Shown here: piece after piece, positions 8,333-16,391 of the stretch
Numbering within the stretch: position 1 is the first letter of the stretch
Layout: each line of letters opens with the position of its first letter
Origin: Gammaproteobacteria bacterium
Lineage (GTDB): Bacteria > Pseudomonadota > Gammaproteobacteria > DSM-16500
Direction of reading: 5' to 3'
Assembly: GCA_013288125.1 (NCBI GenBank)
Contig: JABDCN010000016.1
Location: 1-39,806 of the forward strand
DNA length: 39,806 bases
Translations under genes and position numbers: made by a program
Notes under the pieces: model-generated
The model's database searches: none
Told to the model about the DNA's origin: nothing
What the model saw: only the letters and a program-made list of their open reading frames with translations

Positions 8333-9230
8333 CCAATTAAAAAAGATTTATCCTAATGGCATTACTGCTTTAAAGGGTATTGATCTTGAAGTGGCAGAAG
8401 GCGATTTTTTTGCTTTATTAGGTAAAAACGGCGCAGGCAAATCAACCACCATTGGCATCATTTGTTCGCTCATTAATAAAACGTCGGGAAAAGTTCGTGT
8501 ATTTGATTATGATATGGATGTCGAATTAGCAAAAGCCAAATCACTCATTGGAGTTGTACCGCAAGAAATTAATTTTGGTTTATTTGAAAAAGTTTCTCAC
8601 ATTCTTATCAATCAAGCAGGATATTATGGCATTCCCAAACATATTGCCATGCAGCGTGCTGAAATTTATTTAAATGAAATGGGATTATGGCATATGCATA
8701 ATCAGCCTGCGTTTCGTCTTTCAGGCGGCATGAAACGGCGTTTAATGATTGCACGTGCTTTAATGAATGAACCTAAATTACTCATACTCGATGAACCGAC
8801 CGCTGGCGTTGATATTGAATTACGTCACACCTTATGGAAATTTCTCACGCAATTAAATCAACAAGGCACGACCATCATTTTAACAACACATTATCTCGAA
8901 GAAGCAGAACATTTATGTAAAAATGTTGCGATCATCGATCATGGCGAAATCATTGAACATGCCAATATGAAATCATTATTGAATCGCTTAAACGTTCAAA
9001 CATTAATTTTTGATTTAAATGAACCGATGACTCAACCGCCAGCATTGAATCCTTATCGACATCGTTTTATTGATGAGACAACACTTGAAATTGAATTAGA
9101 TCGCGGTCAAACCATGAATGATTTATTTCAAGTTTTATCAAACAATCATATTGACGTACACAGCATGCGTAATAAAACAAATCGATTAGAGGAATTATTT
9201 ATCCACTTAGTCACGAAGCATAAAAAATGA
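8310..9230 (+). CDS. yadG: ABC-2 type exporter ATPase, YadG-like
   Basis: The 306-residue ATPase energises an ABC-2 exporter with the next gene. It has Walker A GKNGAGKST (about 38-46), a Q-loop VPQEINF, signature LSGGMKRR, Walker B LLILDEP and switch histidine TTHYLEE. Length and sequence follow E. coli YadG (308 residues), including LQVSQLKKIYPNGITALKGIDLEV at the N-terminus as two consecutive similar stretches. It starts inside rdgB and shares an ATGA overlap with yadH. The substrate of this transporter class is not settled. Confidence 0.93.
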   Translation: MNLALQVSQLKKIYPNGITALKGIDLEVAEGDFFALLGKNGAGKSTTIGIICSLINKTSGKVRVFDYDMDVELAKAKSLIGVVPQEINFGLFEKVSHILINQAGYYGIPKHIAMQRAEIYLNEMGLWHMHNQPAFRLSGGMKRRLMIARALMNEPKLLILDEPTAGVDIELRHTLWKFLTQLNQQGTTIILTTHYLEEAEHLCKNVAIIDHGEIIEHANMKSLLNRLNVQTLIFDLNEPMTQPPALNPYRHRFIDETTLEIELDRGQTMNDLFQVLSNNHIDVHSMRNKTNRLEELFIHLVTKHKK

Positions 9231-10012
9231 AAACACGAACTGGTTTTTATCCTAATCTCATTGCACTGCAAACTATTTTGCGAAGAGAAATATTGCGTTT
9301 CATGCGAATTTGGTCGCAAACTTTGTTACCGCCTGCAATTACGATGTGTTTATATTTTCTTATTTTTGGTAAATTCATTGGTTCACAACTTTCGAATATT
9401 CATGGTTATACTTACATCCAATACATTGTGCCAGGCTTAGTCATGATGTCTGCGATGACGAATGCATATGCAAATACAGCTTCTTCTTTTTTCTTAACTA
9501 AATTCAACAAAAGCATTGAAGAAATGATTGTTTCACCCATGCCCAATGTTATCACCTTGTTAGGATTTACCTTTGGTGGAACACTGCGTGGTTTAATTGT
9601 GGGTACGATTGTATTATTGATTGCCTTTCTTTTTACCCATGTTCCGTTGGAATATCCTTTGGTGATGGTGATGATGGCCGTGTTAGCTTCCATCTTGTTT
9701 GCATTAGGCGGCGTGATCAATGCAATTTATGCCAAACGATTTGACGATGTGTCTTTCATTCCGACGTTTGTTTTAACACCGCTTACTTATTTAGGCGGTG
9801 TGTTTTATTCCGTACAGCAATTACCCTCATTTTGGCGGTCGATTTCTTTATGTAATCCTATTCTTGTTATTGTGGATACCTTTCGTTATGGATTATTAGG
9901 GATTTCAGATGTGAATGTTTATGCTGGATTTGGTTTAGTGGTAGGATTAGTTATTGTTTTATTTTTTTGGGCTTGGTTGCTATTATCTAAGGGAACAGGG
10001 ATAAAAATGTAG
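9227..10012 (+). CDS. yadH: ABC-2 type exporter permease, YadH-like
   Basis: The 261-residue inner-membrane protein has about six hydrophobic helices after a short cytoplasmic N-terminus. It fits the ABC-2 permease family and E. coli YadH in length and position. Visible family features are the amphipathic segment EEMIVSPMPN between helices 2 and 3 and the FIPTFVLTPLTYLGGVFYS region, with the usual PLTYLGG motif, near helix 5. The 4-base overlap with yadG supports a single YadGH transporter. A palindromic element begins 9 bases after the stop. Confidence 0.92.
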   Translation: MKTRTGFYPNLIALQTILRREILRFMRIWSQTLLPPAITMCLYFLIFGKFIGSQLSNIHGYTYIQYIVPGLVMMSAMTNAYANTASSFFLTKFNKSIEEMIVSPMPNVITLLGFTFGGTLRGLIVGTIVLLIAFLFTHVPLEYPLVMVMMAVLASILFALGGVINAIYAKRFDDVSFIPTFVLTPLTYLGGVFYSVQQLPSFWRSISLCNPILVIVDTFRYGLLGISDVNVYAGFGLVVGLVIVLFFWAWLLLSKGTGIKM

Positions 10013-10020
10013 AGATGAAA

Positions 10021-10153
10021 AAATTAACACGGTTCTCAACTTTTTTACTGGGGCCCCATCGCTACGGGTATCCCACCGTGCTCGCAAGCTGCGCGCGGTG
10101 GGAGCCCTCCCTTTCGCTCAGCCCCATTAAAAAAGTTGAGAACCGGTTAATTT
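10021..10153. repeat. Core-plus-private-arm palindromic element, copy 1
   Basis: A GC-rich core at 10050-10125, in reverse orientation relative to the other two copies, begins GGGGCCCCATCGC and ends CAGCCCC. It is enclosed by inverted arms of about 28 bp: AAATTAAC-CGGTTCTCAAC on the left and its complement on the right, ending at 10153. The arms carry one inserted base and one mismatch. The arm sequence is not shared with the copies at 30793 or 35905, although the core differs from them by only about five bases in 76. The element fills the yadH to 10171 gap. Confidence 0.88.
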
Positions 10154-10170
10154 AAATAAGGAAAATGTAG

Positions 10171-10488
10171 ATGATAAAACAAATTATCGCCGTCATCATA
10201 CTCAGTATTGGACTAGTCCTCTCTTTACCTTATTTCCAGCATGCCGTGCAGCTCTTAATCTCTGCGCATGACTGGGTTGCTCAAATCCTCACTAATGTTT
10301 TTTCTGGCGGCAAAGCGGGTAATCTTGCACGCGAATTAATTGCTTTACTTGTATTGCCTGTTGTCGTAAGCGCTATTCCTACGATGATTTATTGGATCAT
10401 CAAAAGACATTGGTTTCCTTATTTCATGGAAATTGTCTGGGTGGTTTGGTTAGTGCAAGCGGGAGCGCTGGCGATGTTAACGAAGTGA
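10171..10488 (+). CDS. Small three-helix membrane protein of unknown function
   Basis: The 105-residue product has three hydrophobic segments: about 4-22, 58-75 and 83-102. A short amphipathic stretch with HDWVAQILTNVFSGG lies between the first two, and few charges are present apart from IIKRHWFP. I do not recognise the family. TAAGGA lies eight bases before the ATG at 10171, so translation is credible. The spacing from yadH is taken up entirely by the palindromic element, whose right arm ends 17 bases before the start codon, so any promoter must overlap that element or lie upstream of it. Confidence 0.75.
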   Translation: MIKQIIAVIILSIGLVLSLPYFQHAVQLLISAHDWVAQILTNVFSGGKAGNLARELIALLVLPVVVSAIPTMIYWIIKRHWFPYFMEIVWVVWLVQAGALAMLTK

Positions 10489-10496
10489 ACTATTCG

Positions 10497-10714
10497 CCTC
10501 CTCTCCCTAACCCTCTCCTCCATAAAAAACATGGAGGAGAGGGGACGCGCTAATAAACACCGTGAACATTACCACTATCAATTCTGAGCGCTATCATTTC
10601 TGAGCGCTATCATTTTTAAGCCTGTAAATTAGAGCATTCACTTCTAAGCAATGTGAATTAGGACGTCCCCTCTCCTCCATGTTTTTTATGGAGGAGAGGG
10701 TTAGGGAGAGGAGG
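10497..10714. repeat. 51-bp perfect inverted repeat flanking a 116-bp unique centre
   Basis: The left arm (10497-10547) and right arm (10664-10714) are exact reverse complements over 51 bases, and each contains its own smaller CTCTCCTCCAT hairpin. The centre contains a short direct duplication of TCTGAGCGCTATCATTT. The right arm extends into the 3' end of the Sel1 gene on the minus strand and provides its stop codon. Family members recur at 6978 and 17541. Confidence 0.92.
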
Positions 10715-12752
10715 TTGCCATCATAAACGACTCTGTTAACCTTTGACTCTTTTTACTTTCAAAAAATCTTTTCAGCTCGTTTATTTTCATATTTTTTAAA
10801 TAATAATAAATTTCTCTCCCCTCCACTTCATCTTCCGCAAACAAATTTTGATGAAATATTTTTTTTGCAGATCGACAGGCTGACGTATAATTAAATAAAT
10901 CTTGAATAATCTTTTCCCTTTCTTGTTGATTATTCATTTTCTCATCTATCCCAATAAAAAATTTATTTAATCCAAATAAATAAGGTGAGGCTGAAATTTT
11001 TTCCGGATATTGCGTGAAATATTCTTTAAGTAGCACAATAACATTTTTCATGACTTCATCATTGAATGTGACTTTTTTTACTGTATCTTTAAATTTTTCT
11101 TTAATTTCGGCATGAGATTTACCTTTTTCAATATAAGTAACTAAGTTGAAAAGATCTTTAAAACTTGGCGTAGAAAATACGACTTCATATTCTCGACCAA
11201 AATGCTGCCTAACAAGAACCGACGCACATAAAAGTATCTCACCCGTCTGCAGCGCAAGTGAATCTTGACTAGCTAATTGAATTGTTTTTAATTGATGAAT
11301 CAGTATCGTTAAATATCTCGATGCATCACTCACTATTTCATCGCAATTCATTTCTGTTGCTTGGATCCAACTGTCGGTAATTAATTTAACCAGCGGAACA
11401 ACTTGATTATTCTTTATCATGCTCCAATTAATATTTTTTAACAGTACATCATATGTCGATTTTAAATCTTCTTTAGTGTATCTCTCATAATTCATTTGTT
11501 TTTCTTGATGGTCTTCTAGAAGATTCTTAATGTACTCATGGTTCAATACTGAGGCAAGCGAATCCATATCAATATCAACAGGTTTTTCTTTCAATTGCTG
11601 AAGAATACTTTCTATTTGTTTAAATAAACTATTTTTTTTAACAGCGCGTTTAATGTCCCATCGTAATTCATCAATAACTGATTCAGATTTTTCTTCAATC
11701 AATAATTTAAGAATTGTTTGCGTATCATCTTCAAGCATAGCAGCATGATATTTTGTGAGAACATTATCTTTTGCAGAGAATTTATTAATTGCATCTTGAT
11801 CATTACTTTCAGCGGCAAGACGATACCATCTTAAAGAAGCTCGCATATCTGTAGCCACCGCACCGTTGCCCTTATCATATAAAGAACCAAGATTATATTG
11901 AGCAGTCTTCTCACCTTGTTCAGCAGCAAGCAAATACCACTTGCGTGCTTCTGCAAAATCTAACATTTCATTACGGTCGTGATACATCCGACCTAAATTA
12001 GATTGACCTATTGCATAGCCCTGTTCAGCAGCAAACAAAAAATACTGACGTGCTTTTGCTAAATCTTGAGTTTCACCATCCCTCTCATAAAAGTACCCGA
12101 GATTACATTGAGCCGTCGCGTTACCTTGTTCGGCAGCAAGCAAATACCACTCGCATGCTTTTGCCACATTTTTTGTTACACCGGATGATCCATTTTCGTA
12201 CAAAAGAGCTAGGTTGAACTGAGCTGATGCCAATTTTTGATTAACAGCCAATGAATTCCATTTAAATGCTTTTGCATCATTTTCAGCTACACCGTATCCC
12301 TTCCTATACATATACCCAATTCTGCGCTGTGCTTCAGCCACGCCCTTTTCGGCAGACATTTCAAATAACTGAGCTGCCATTTTAATATTTTGAGGATAAT
12401 TGCCAATGCCTAACAAATAACAATATCCCTGCAGACATATCTCTTCAGCTTGTTGAGATATAGCAATCTTATCAATACTTATCTTTTCATGATGATTTAA
12501 TACCGCCAACTGAAATTCATTTGTTGCTCTTTGTACAACATGATCATAAGCAATTAAAAAATAAGAAGCAGCCTCCAATGCACAAGCTGGATCATGTTTC
12601 GTTCGCCTATACATTTGATAAGCAAGCTCACCAATTTTTTTATTTGTCCGACAAAATTCAATTTGGTCCTCGTCTGACAATTCACTGAGTTTTTTATTCT
12701 CTAATCTTTTTTTTTGTAATTGTTGTAATCGTTCAATTTCTTCTTTTGACAT
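10701..12752 (-). CDS. Sel1-repeat protein, paralogue A
   Basis: The 683-residue protein has a helical N-terminal region (1-100), about six Sel1-like repeats (104-320) and a long helical C-terminal region without a recognised domain. Repeats show the AAEQGNATAQCNLGYFYE pattern. No signal peptide is visible, so it is cytoplasmic or exported by a non-Sec route. Sel1 proteins such as LpnE and EnhC act in host interaction in Legionella, but that role is only a possibility here. It is a close paralogue of the gene at 13436-15478, almost identical at the N-terminus and through KYHAAMLEDD and beyond. The two differ most at the C-terminus: here the last residues SSP and the stop come from the inverted repeat at 10664-10714. 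The start at 12752 has GAGAAGG upstream, in a leader shared with the paralogue. Confidence 0.9.
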   Translation of the reverse strand: MSKEEIERLQQLQKKRLENKKLSELSDEDQIEFCRTNKKIGELAYQMYRRTKHDPACALEAASYFLIAYDHVVQRATNEFQLAVLNHHEKISIDKIAISQQAEEICLQGYCYLLGIGNYPQNIKMAAQLFEMSAEKGVAEAQRRIGYMYRKGYGVAENDAKAFKWNSLAVNQKLASAQFNLALLYENGSSGVTKNVAKACEWYLLAAEQGNATAQCNLGYFYERDGETQDLAKARQYFLFAAEQGYAIGQSNLGRMYHDRNEMLDFAEARKWYLLAAEQGEKTAQYNLGSLYDKGNGAVATDMRASLRWYRLAAESNDQDAINKFSAKDNVLTKYHAAMLEDDTQTILKLLIEEKSESVIDELRWDIKRAVKKNSLFKQIESILQQLKEKPVDIDMDSLASVLNHEYIKNLLEDHQEKQMNYERYTKEDLKSTYDVLLKNINWSMIKNNQVVPLVKLITDSWIQATEMNCDEIVSDASRYLTILIHQLKTIQLASQDSLALQTGEILLCASVLVRQHFGREYEVVFSTPSFKDLFNLVTYIEKGKSHAEIKEKFKDTVKKVTFNDEVMKNVIVLLKEYFTQYPEKISASPYLFGLNKFFIGIDEKMNNQQEREKIIQDLFNYTSACRSAKKIFHQNLFAEDEVEGREIYYYLKNMKINELKRFFESKKSQRLTESFMMATSSP

Positions 12753-12783
12753 GACACACTTACCTTCTCATCATAAAAAAATA

Positions 12784-13068
12784 CTAAATCTGTTCGGGCC
12801 ACTCCATCGCAGCATGAAGCACCCTTAAAATTTCAATATTATTATTTTTTACTCTATAAGGAATAATATAAGGCGTATTCGAGTTAATTAGCTCTCGCGT
12901 ACCCAATACTCTTCCTGGTCTTCCCATGCTAGGTTGTTCAGATAAAAGTGTAACAGCTTTTAATATCTGCTTAGCAAGACGATTCGCTGAGGATGGTTTA
13001 TCTTGTGCAATATAGTAACGCAATGCTTCTAAATCATAGATAGCATCATCCAACCACTTGATCATCAT
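12784..13068 (-). CDS. parE: RelE/ParE-family toxin
   Basis: The 94-residue protein matches the ParE/RelE toxin fold. The N-terminal pattern is WLDDAIYDLEALRYYIAQDKP, with WLDDAIYDLEAL as the typical helix, followed by the central GRPGRVLGTRELI and the C-terminal strand YRVKNNNIEILRVLHAAMEWP. ParE toxins usually act on DNA gyrase; RelE members cut mRNA on the ribosome. The sequence does not decide between them, although RHH partners favour the ParE branch. Its ATG overlaps the stop of the antitoxin gene by four bases, so the pair is translationally coupled. It lies between two Sel1 paralogues. Confidence 0.9.
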   Translation of the reverse strand: MMIKWLDDAIYDLEALRYYIAQDKPSSANRLAKQILKAVTLLSEQPSMGRPGRVLGTRELINSNTPYIIPYRVKNNNIEILRVLHAAMEWPEQI

Positions 13069-13355
13069 TTAGGAGGTTCCTGTTCCTTTTCGCTGCCCCA
13101 ACTATTTAGCCAATCGGAAACCGTCTCATGTTTAATAAACTTAGCCTTCTTGCTATCTGCTTTTTTAATGGATTTTTCAATGGCCTTAACCTGCCATGAA
13201 TGCGCCGCCAAATAAAATGCTATCGCTTCCGCCGCTAAAAATGATTTAGATCTACCGGTCGCGTTGGCCAATTCTTCTAATTGCTTTCGAGATTTTGGCG
13301 GAACTCTGACACTTAATGTCACAGCAGGATGTGATTGATGATGTGTAGGTGGCAT
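13065..13355 (-). CDS. Ribbon-helix-helix antitoxin (ParD/CopG-like)
   Basis: The 96-residue protein starts with a ribbon-helix-helix domain: VTLSVRVPPKSRKQLEELA, in which TLSVRVPP is the DNA-contacting strand, followed by GRSKSFLAAEAIAFYL. The C-terminal part, ETVSDWLNSWGSEKE, resembles the toxin-wrapping tail of ParD-like partners. The ATG at 13355 is preferred to an in-frame upstream start at 13421, because GAGGAG lies just upstream and the longer form would be encoded by the operator region. It precedes and overlaps parE. Autoregulation through the GTATAC repeats immediately upstream is likely. Confidence 0.9.
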   Translation of the reverse strand: MPPTHHQSHPAVTLSVRVPPKSRKQLEELANATGRSKSFLAAEAIAFYLAAHSWQVKAIEKSIKKADSKKAKFIKHETVSDWLNSWGSEKEQEPPK

Positions 13356-13370
13356 GATTGAGGTCTCCTC

Positions 13371-13394
13371 GTATACGTTGTATACATAGTATAC
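13371..13394. promoter_or_regulatory. Operator array of three GTATAC sites at 9-bp spacing
   Basis: The palindrome GTATAC occurs at 13371, 13380 and 13389, exactly 9 bp apart, starting 16 bases upstream of the antitoxin ATG. Ribbon-helix-helix repressors bind short half-sites in regular arrays of this kind, so this is the probable autoregulatory operator of the toxin-antitoxin pair. The binding itself is inference. Confidence 0.75.
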
Positions 13395-13435
13395 TATAAC
13401 ATATATTTTCTTTTTTGCCAAATTATCCCTGCTTA

Positions 13436-15478
13436 TTATTGTTTAAATTGCGGTATTTTACTAACCGCTTGTTCTCTCTTTTTTTCGAGCACGCTTTTCA
13501 GCTCGTTTATTTTCATATTTTTTAAATAATAATAAATTTCTCTCCCTTCCACTTCATCTTCCGCAAATAAATTTTGATGAAATATTTTTTTTGCAGATCG
13601 ACAAGCTGACGTATAATTAAATAATTGTTGAATAATCTTTTCTCTTTCTTGTTGGTTATTTATTTTCTCATCTATCCCAGTAAGACACTTATTTAATCCA
13701 AATAAATAAGGCGAAGCTGAAATTTTTTCTGGATACTGCGTGAAATATTCTTTAAGCAGCACAATAACATTTTTCATGACTTCATCATTAAATGTGACTT
13801 TTTTTACTGTATCTTTAAATTTCTGACTGATTTCCATAAAAGATATTCCATCTTCAATAAAAGTAAGCAATTTAAAGAGATCTTTAAAACTTGACGCAGA
13901 AAATACGACTTCATATTCTCGACCAAAATGCTGCCTAATGAGAGCTGACGCACATAAAAGCATCTCGCCAGTTTGCAACGCAGGCGAATCGTGACCAGAT
14001 AATTGAATTGTTTTTAATTGATGAATCAGTATCGTTAAGTACTTCGACGCATCACTCACTATTTTCTCACAATTCATTTCTGTTGCTTGGATCCAACTGT
14101 CGGTAATTAATTTAACCAATGGAACAATTTGATTATTATTTATCTTGCTCCAATCAATATTTTTTAGTAGTACATAAGTAGATTTTAAATCTTCTTTAGT
14201 ATATTTCTCATAATTCATTTGTTTTTCTTGATGGTCTTCTAGAAGATTCTTAATATACTCATGGTTCAACACTGAAGCAAACGTATCCATATCAATATTG
14301 ACAGGTTGTTTTTTCAATTCTTTAATAAGACTTTCTATTTGTTTAAGTAAAGTATGATTTTTAATAGCACGTTTGATATCGTACCGTAATTCATCAACAA
14401 CTGTTTCAGATTTTTCTTCAATCAATAATTTAAGAATTGTTTGTATGTCATCTTCAAGCATTGCAGCATGATATTTTGTAAGAACATCATCTTTTTTGGA
14501 GAGTCGTTCAATTGATAATTGCTTATTTTGCTCAGCAGCAAGGCGATACCATCTTAAAGAAGCTCGCATATCTTTAGTTACACCGTCGCCATTTTCATAA
14601 AGACAAGCAAGATTATGTTGAGCAGACTTATTATCTTGTTCGGCAGAAAGCAAGAACAACCTGCGTGCTTCTGCTAAGTTTTTCTTTACAACACGTCCTT
14701 TATAATACATTTGACCAAGATTACATTGAGCATTTGCATTGCCCTGTTCTATGGCAAGTAAATAATATTTACTTGCTTTTTCTAAATCGTGAATTATGCC
14801 ATCTTGTCTATACCAATCCCCAAGAATGGCTTGAGCGCTCACATACCCTTGTTCGGCAGCACGCAAACACCACGTTTCTGCTTCTCGAATATCTTCTTTT
14901 AAAAAATCATCTTGTCCGAAACAATAAAAAAGAGCCAGATTAAATTCACCCATTGCATAATCTTGTTTTGCGGCAAGCAAGTACCACTTATATGCTTCTT
15001 TCTTATCTTGCTTAACACTGTACCCATTCTCATACATATACCCAATCCTGCTTTGTGCTTTAGCCACACCCTTTTCAGCAGATATTTCAAATAACTGAGC
15101 AGCCTTATCGATATTTTTAGGATAATTGCCAATGCCTAACAAATAACAATATCCTTGTAGAAAAATCTCTTCGTGCTGTTGAGATAATGCAATATGATCA
15201 ACAGTTACATTTGCATCATGATGTGATAGTGCTAAAGAAAACTCATTACATACTTTTTCCACTTGATGTTCATAAGCAAGTACAAAATAAGAAGCAGCCT
15301 CTAACGCACAAGCAGGATCCTGTTTCGTTTGTTTATATGCTCGATAAGCAAGCTCACCAATTCTTTTGTTTGTCTGACAAAATTCAATTTGATCTTCGTC
15401 TAACAATTCACTTAATTTTTTATTCTCTAAACGCTTTTTTTGTAATTGTTGTAATTTTTCAATTTCTTCTTTTGACAT
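13436..15478 (-). CDS. Sel1-repeat protein, paralogue B
   Basis: The 680-residue protein has the same architecture as paralogue A. It shares the opening MSKEEIE-LQQLQKKRLENK, then about six Sel1-like repeats in residues 105-320 (for example AIEQGNANAQCNLGQMYYKG), then a helical C-terminal region containing YEVVFSASSFKDL and YTSACRSAKKIFHQN. It ends in a private tail after KNMKINELK. No signal peptide or membrane segment is seen. The repeat region is more diverged between paralogues than the two ends, which suggests that the repeats evolve faster. It lies 18 bases after coq7 on the same strand and carries the same GAGAAGGTAAGTGTG leader as paralogue A. Function is unknown. Confidence 0.9.
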   Translation of the reverse strand: MSKEEIEKLQQLQKKRLENKKLSELLDEDQIEFCQTNKRIGELAYRAYKQTKQDPACALEAASYFVLAYEHQVEKVCNEFSLALSHHDANVTVDHIALSQQHEEIFLQGYCYLLGIGNYPKNIDKAAQLFEISAEKGVAKAQSRIGYMYENGYSVKQDKKEAYKWYLLAAKQDYAMGEFNLALFYCFGQDDFLKEDIREAETWCLRAAEQGYVSAQAILGDWYRQDGIIHDLEKASKYYLLAIEQGNANAQCNLGQMYYKGRVVKKNLAEARRLFLLSAEQDNKSAQHNLACLYENGDGVTKDMRASLRWYRLAAEQNKQLSIERLSKKDDVLTKYHAAMLEDDIQTILKLLIEEKSETVVDELRYDIKRAIKNHTLLKQIESLIKELKKQPVNIDMDTFASVLNHEYIKNLLEDHQEKQMNYEKYTKEDLKSTYVLLKNIDWSKINNNQIVPLVKLITDSWIQATEMNCEKIVSDASKYLTILIHQLKTIQLSGHDSPALQTGEMLLCASALIRQHFGREYEVVFSASSFKDLFKLLTFIEDGISFMEISQKFKDTVKKVTFNDEVMKNVIVLLKEYFTQYPEKISASPYLFGLNKCLTGIDEKINNQQEREKIIQQLFNYTSACRSAKKIFHQNLFAEDEVEGREIYYYLKNMKINELKSVLEKKREQAVSKIPQFKQ

Positions 15479-15496
15479 AACACACTTACCTTCTCA

Positions 15497-16138
15497 TCAC
15501 ACCCAATATGCTATTTTCACCATGATTTTGGCGGTTAACGCCATACCTTGCTTAATCACATTCGGCAATTCACGCGCACCGCAAGCAACGGCTTCATCAC
15601 GATGATGCGCTTCATCTTGTTCCATTTGTTTTAAAATATGATGACTGCGTAAATCCGCTGTTGGCAATGTTTGTAAATGACCTTCTAAATGTCGAATCAC
15701 TTGACGTTCTGTTTCTGCGACAAATCCCAAGCTCCAATCATCGCCAATCATGCCCGCTAATAAACCAATGCAAAAAGATCCGCCATACCACAAAGGATTT
15801 AAATAACTGGGATGACTGCTCAATTCTTCTAATCGCTTCTGACACCACGCCAAGTGATCGCCTTCTTCTGCCGCTGCATTTTGCATTTTTTGCTGAACTT
15901 CTTTGCAACGCGAAATGGCAGCTTGCCCATGATAAAGCGCCTGCGCACAAATTTCACCTGCGTGATTAATTCGCATTAAAGCCGCTGCATGCTTTCGTTC
16001 TGCTTCAGTTAATTCGGGCCCTTGAATATGTTTTGCTGGATAAATTCTGCCTGATGTTTGTGTGTGGCCCGTTAAGGCACGCACGGCTTGATCTATGCTT
16101 AAACAAAATTTATCGAATAAATTATAGTGACGCTGCAT
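15497..16138 (-). CDS. coq7: Demethoxyubiquinone hydroxylase (Coq7)
   Basis: The 213-residue di-iron enzyme performs the last hydroxylation of the ubiquinone ring. Iron ligands appear in the expected order: E62 in INHAGE, E92 and H95 in EEGDH, E144 in AETERQ, and E176 and H179 in DEAHH. Two hydrophobic stretches (about 117-130 and 190-212) fit membrane association. It is the first gene of a minus-strand run with Sel1 paralogue B, although a shared function is not implied. An AAGGAG-type site lies upstream of the ATG at 16138 (complement of TCTCCTTT). Confidence 0.95.
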   Translation of the reverse strand: MQRHYNLFDKFCLSIDQAVRALTGHTQTSGRIYPAKHIQGPELTEAERKHAAALMRINHAGEICAQALYHGQAAISRCKEVQQKMQNAAAEEGDHLAWCQKRLEELSSHPSYLNPLWYGGSFCIGLLAGMIGDDWSLGFVAETERQVIRHLEGHLQTLPTADLRSHHILKQMEQDEAHHRDEAVACGARELPNVIKQGMALTAKIMVKIAYWV

Positions 16139-16168
16139 GTGTTTTATTTTTCTCCTTTATTCTACTCT

Positions 16169-16300
16169 GACCTGTCGTCCCGCGGCTTGTCCGCGGGATC
16201 CAGAAACAACAAGAAAAATTTGCAAGTTTTCTCTGGATCCCGCGGACAAGCCGCGGGACGACAGGTCGGTGTGCAATGACAAGCCGCGGGACGACAGGTC
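16169..16300. repeat. CCCGCGGCTTGTCCGCGGG inverted repeat pair plus a partial third copy
   Basis: Perfect 36-bp arms at 16169-16204 and 16232-16267 surround a 27-bp AT-rich spacer. Each arm contains its own small palindrome CCGCGG-CTTGT-CCGCGG. A truncated third unit follows at 16278-16300. The same family is present at 34579-34700. The element fills most of the coq7-tgt intergenic region (divergent genes), so it must overlap or adjoin both promoters. Confidence 0.9.
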
Positions 16301-16391
16301 AGCATATAACTACAAGCTGCACATTCTTTCCAACGACGGCACTTAAATTGATCCTACTGTTTTTTCACGGAATGGTTATAATACCACGGCT

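Noticed and set aside
13356-13421. Upstream extension of the RHH antitoxin
   Set aside because: The extra residues come from the operator array and are not seen in the family.
16137-16346. A small plus-strand open frame upstream of tgt
   Set aside because: It runs through the CCCGCGGCTTGTCCGCGGG repeat; its RDDRS repeats are translation of the palindrome.
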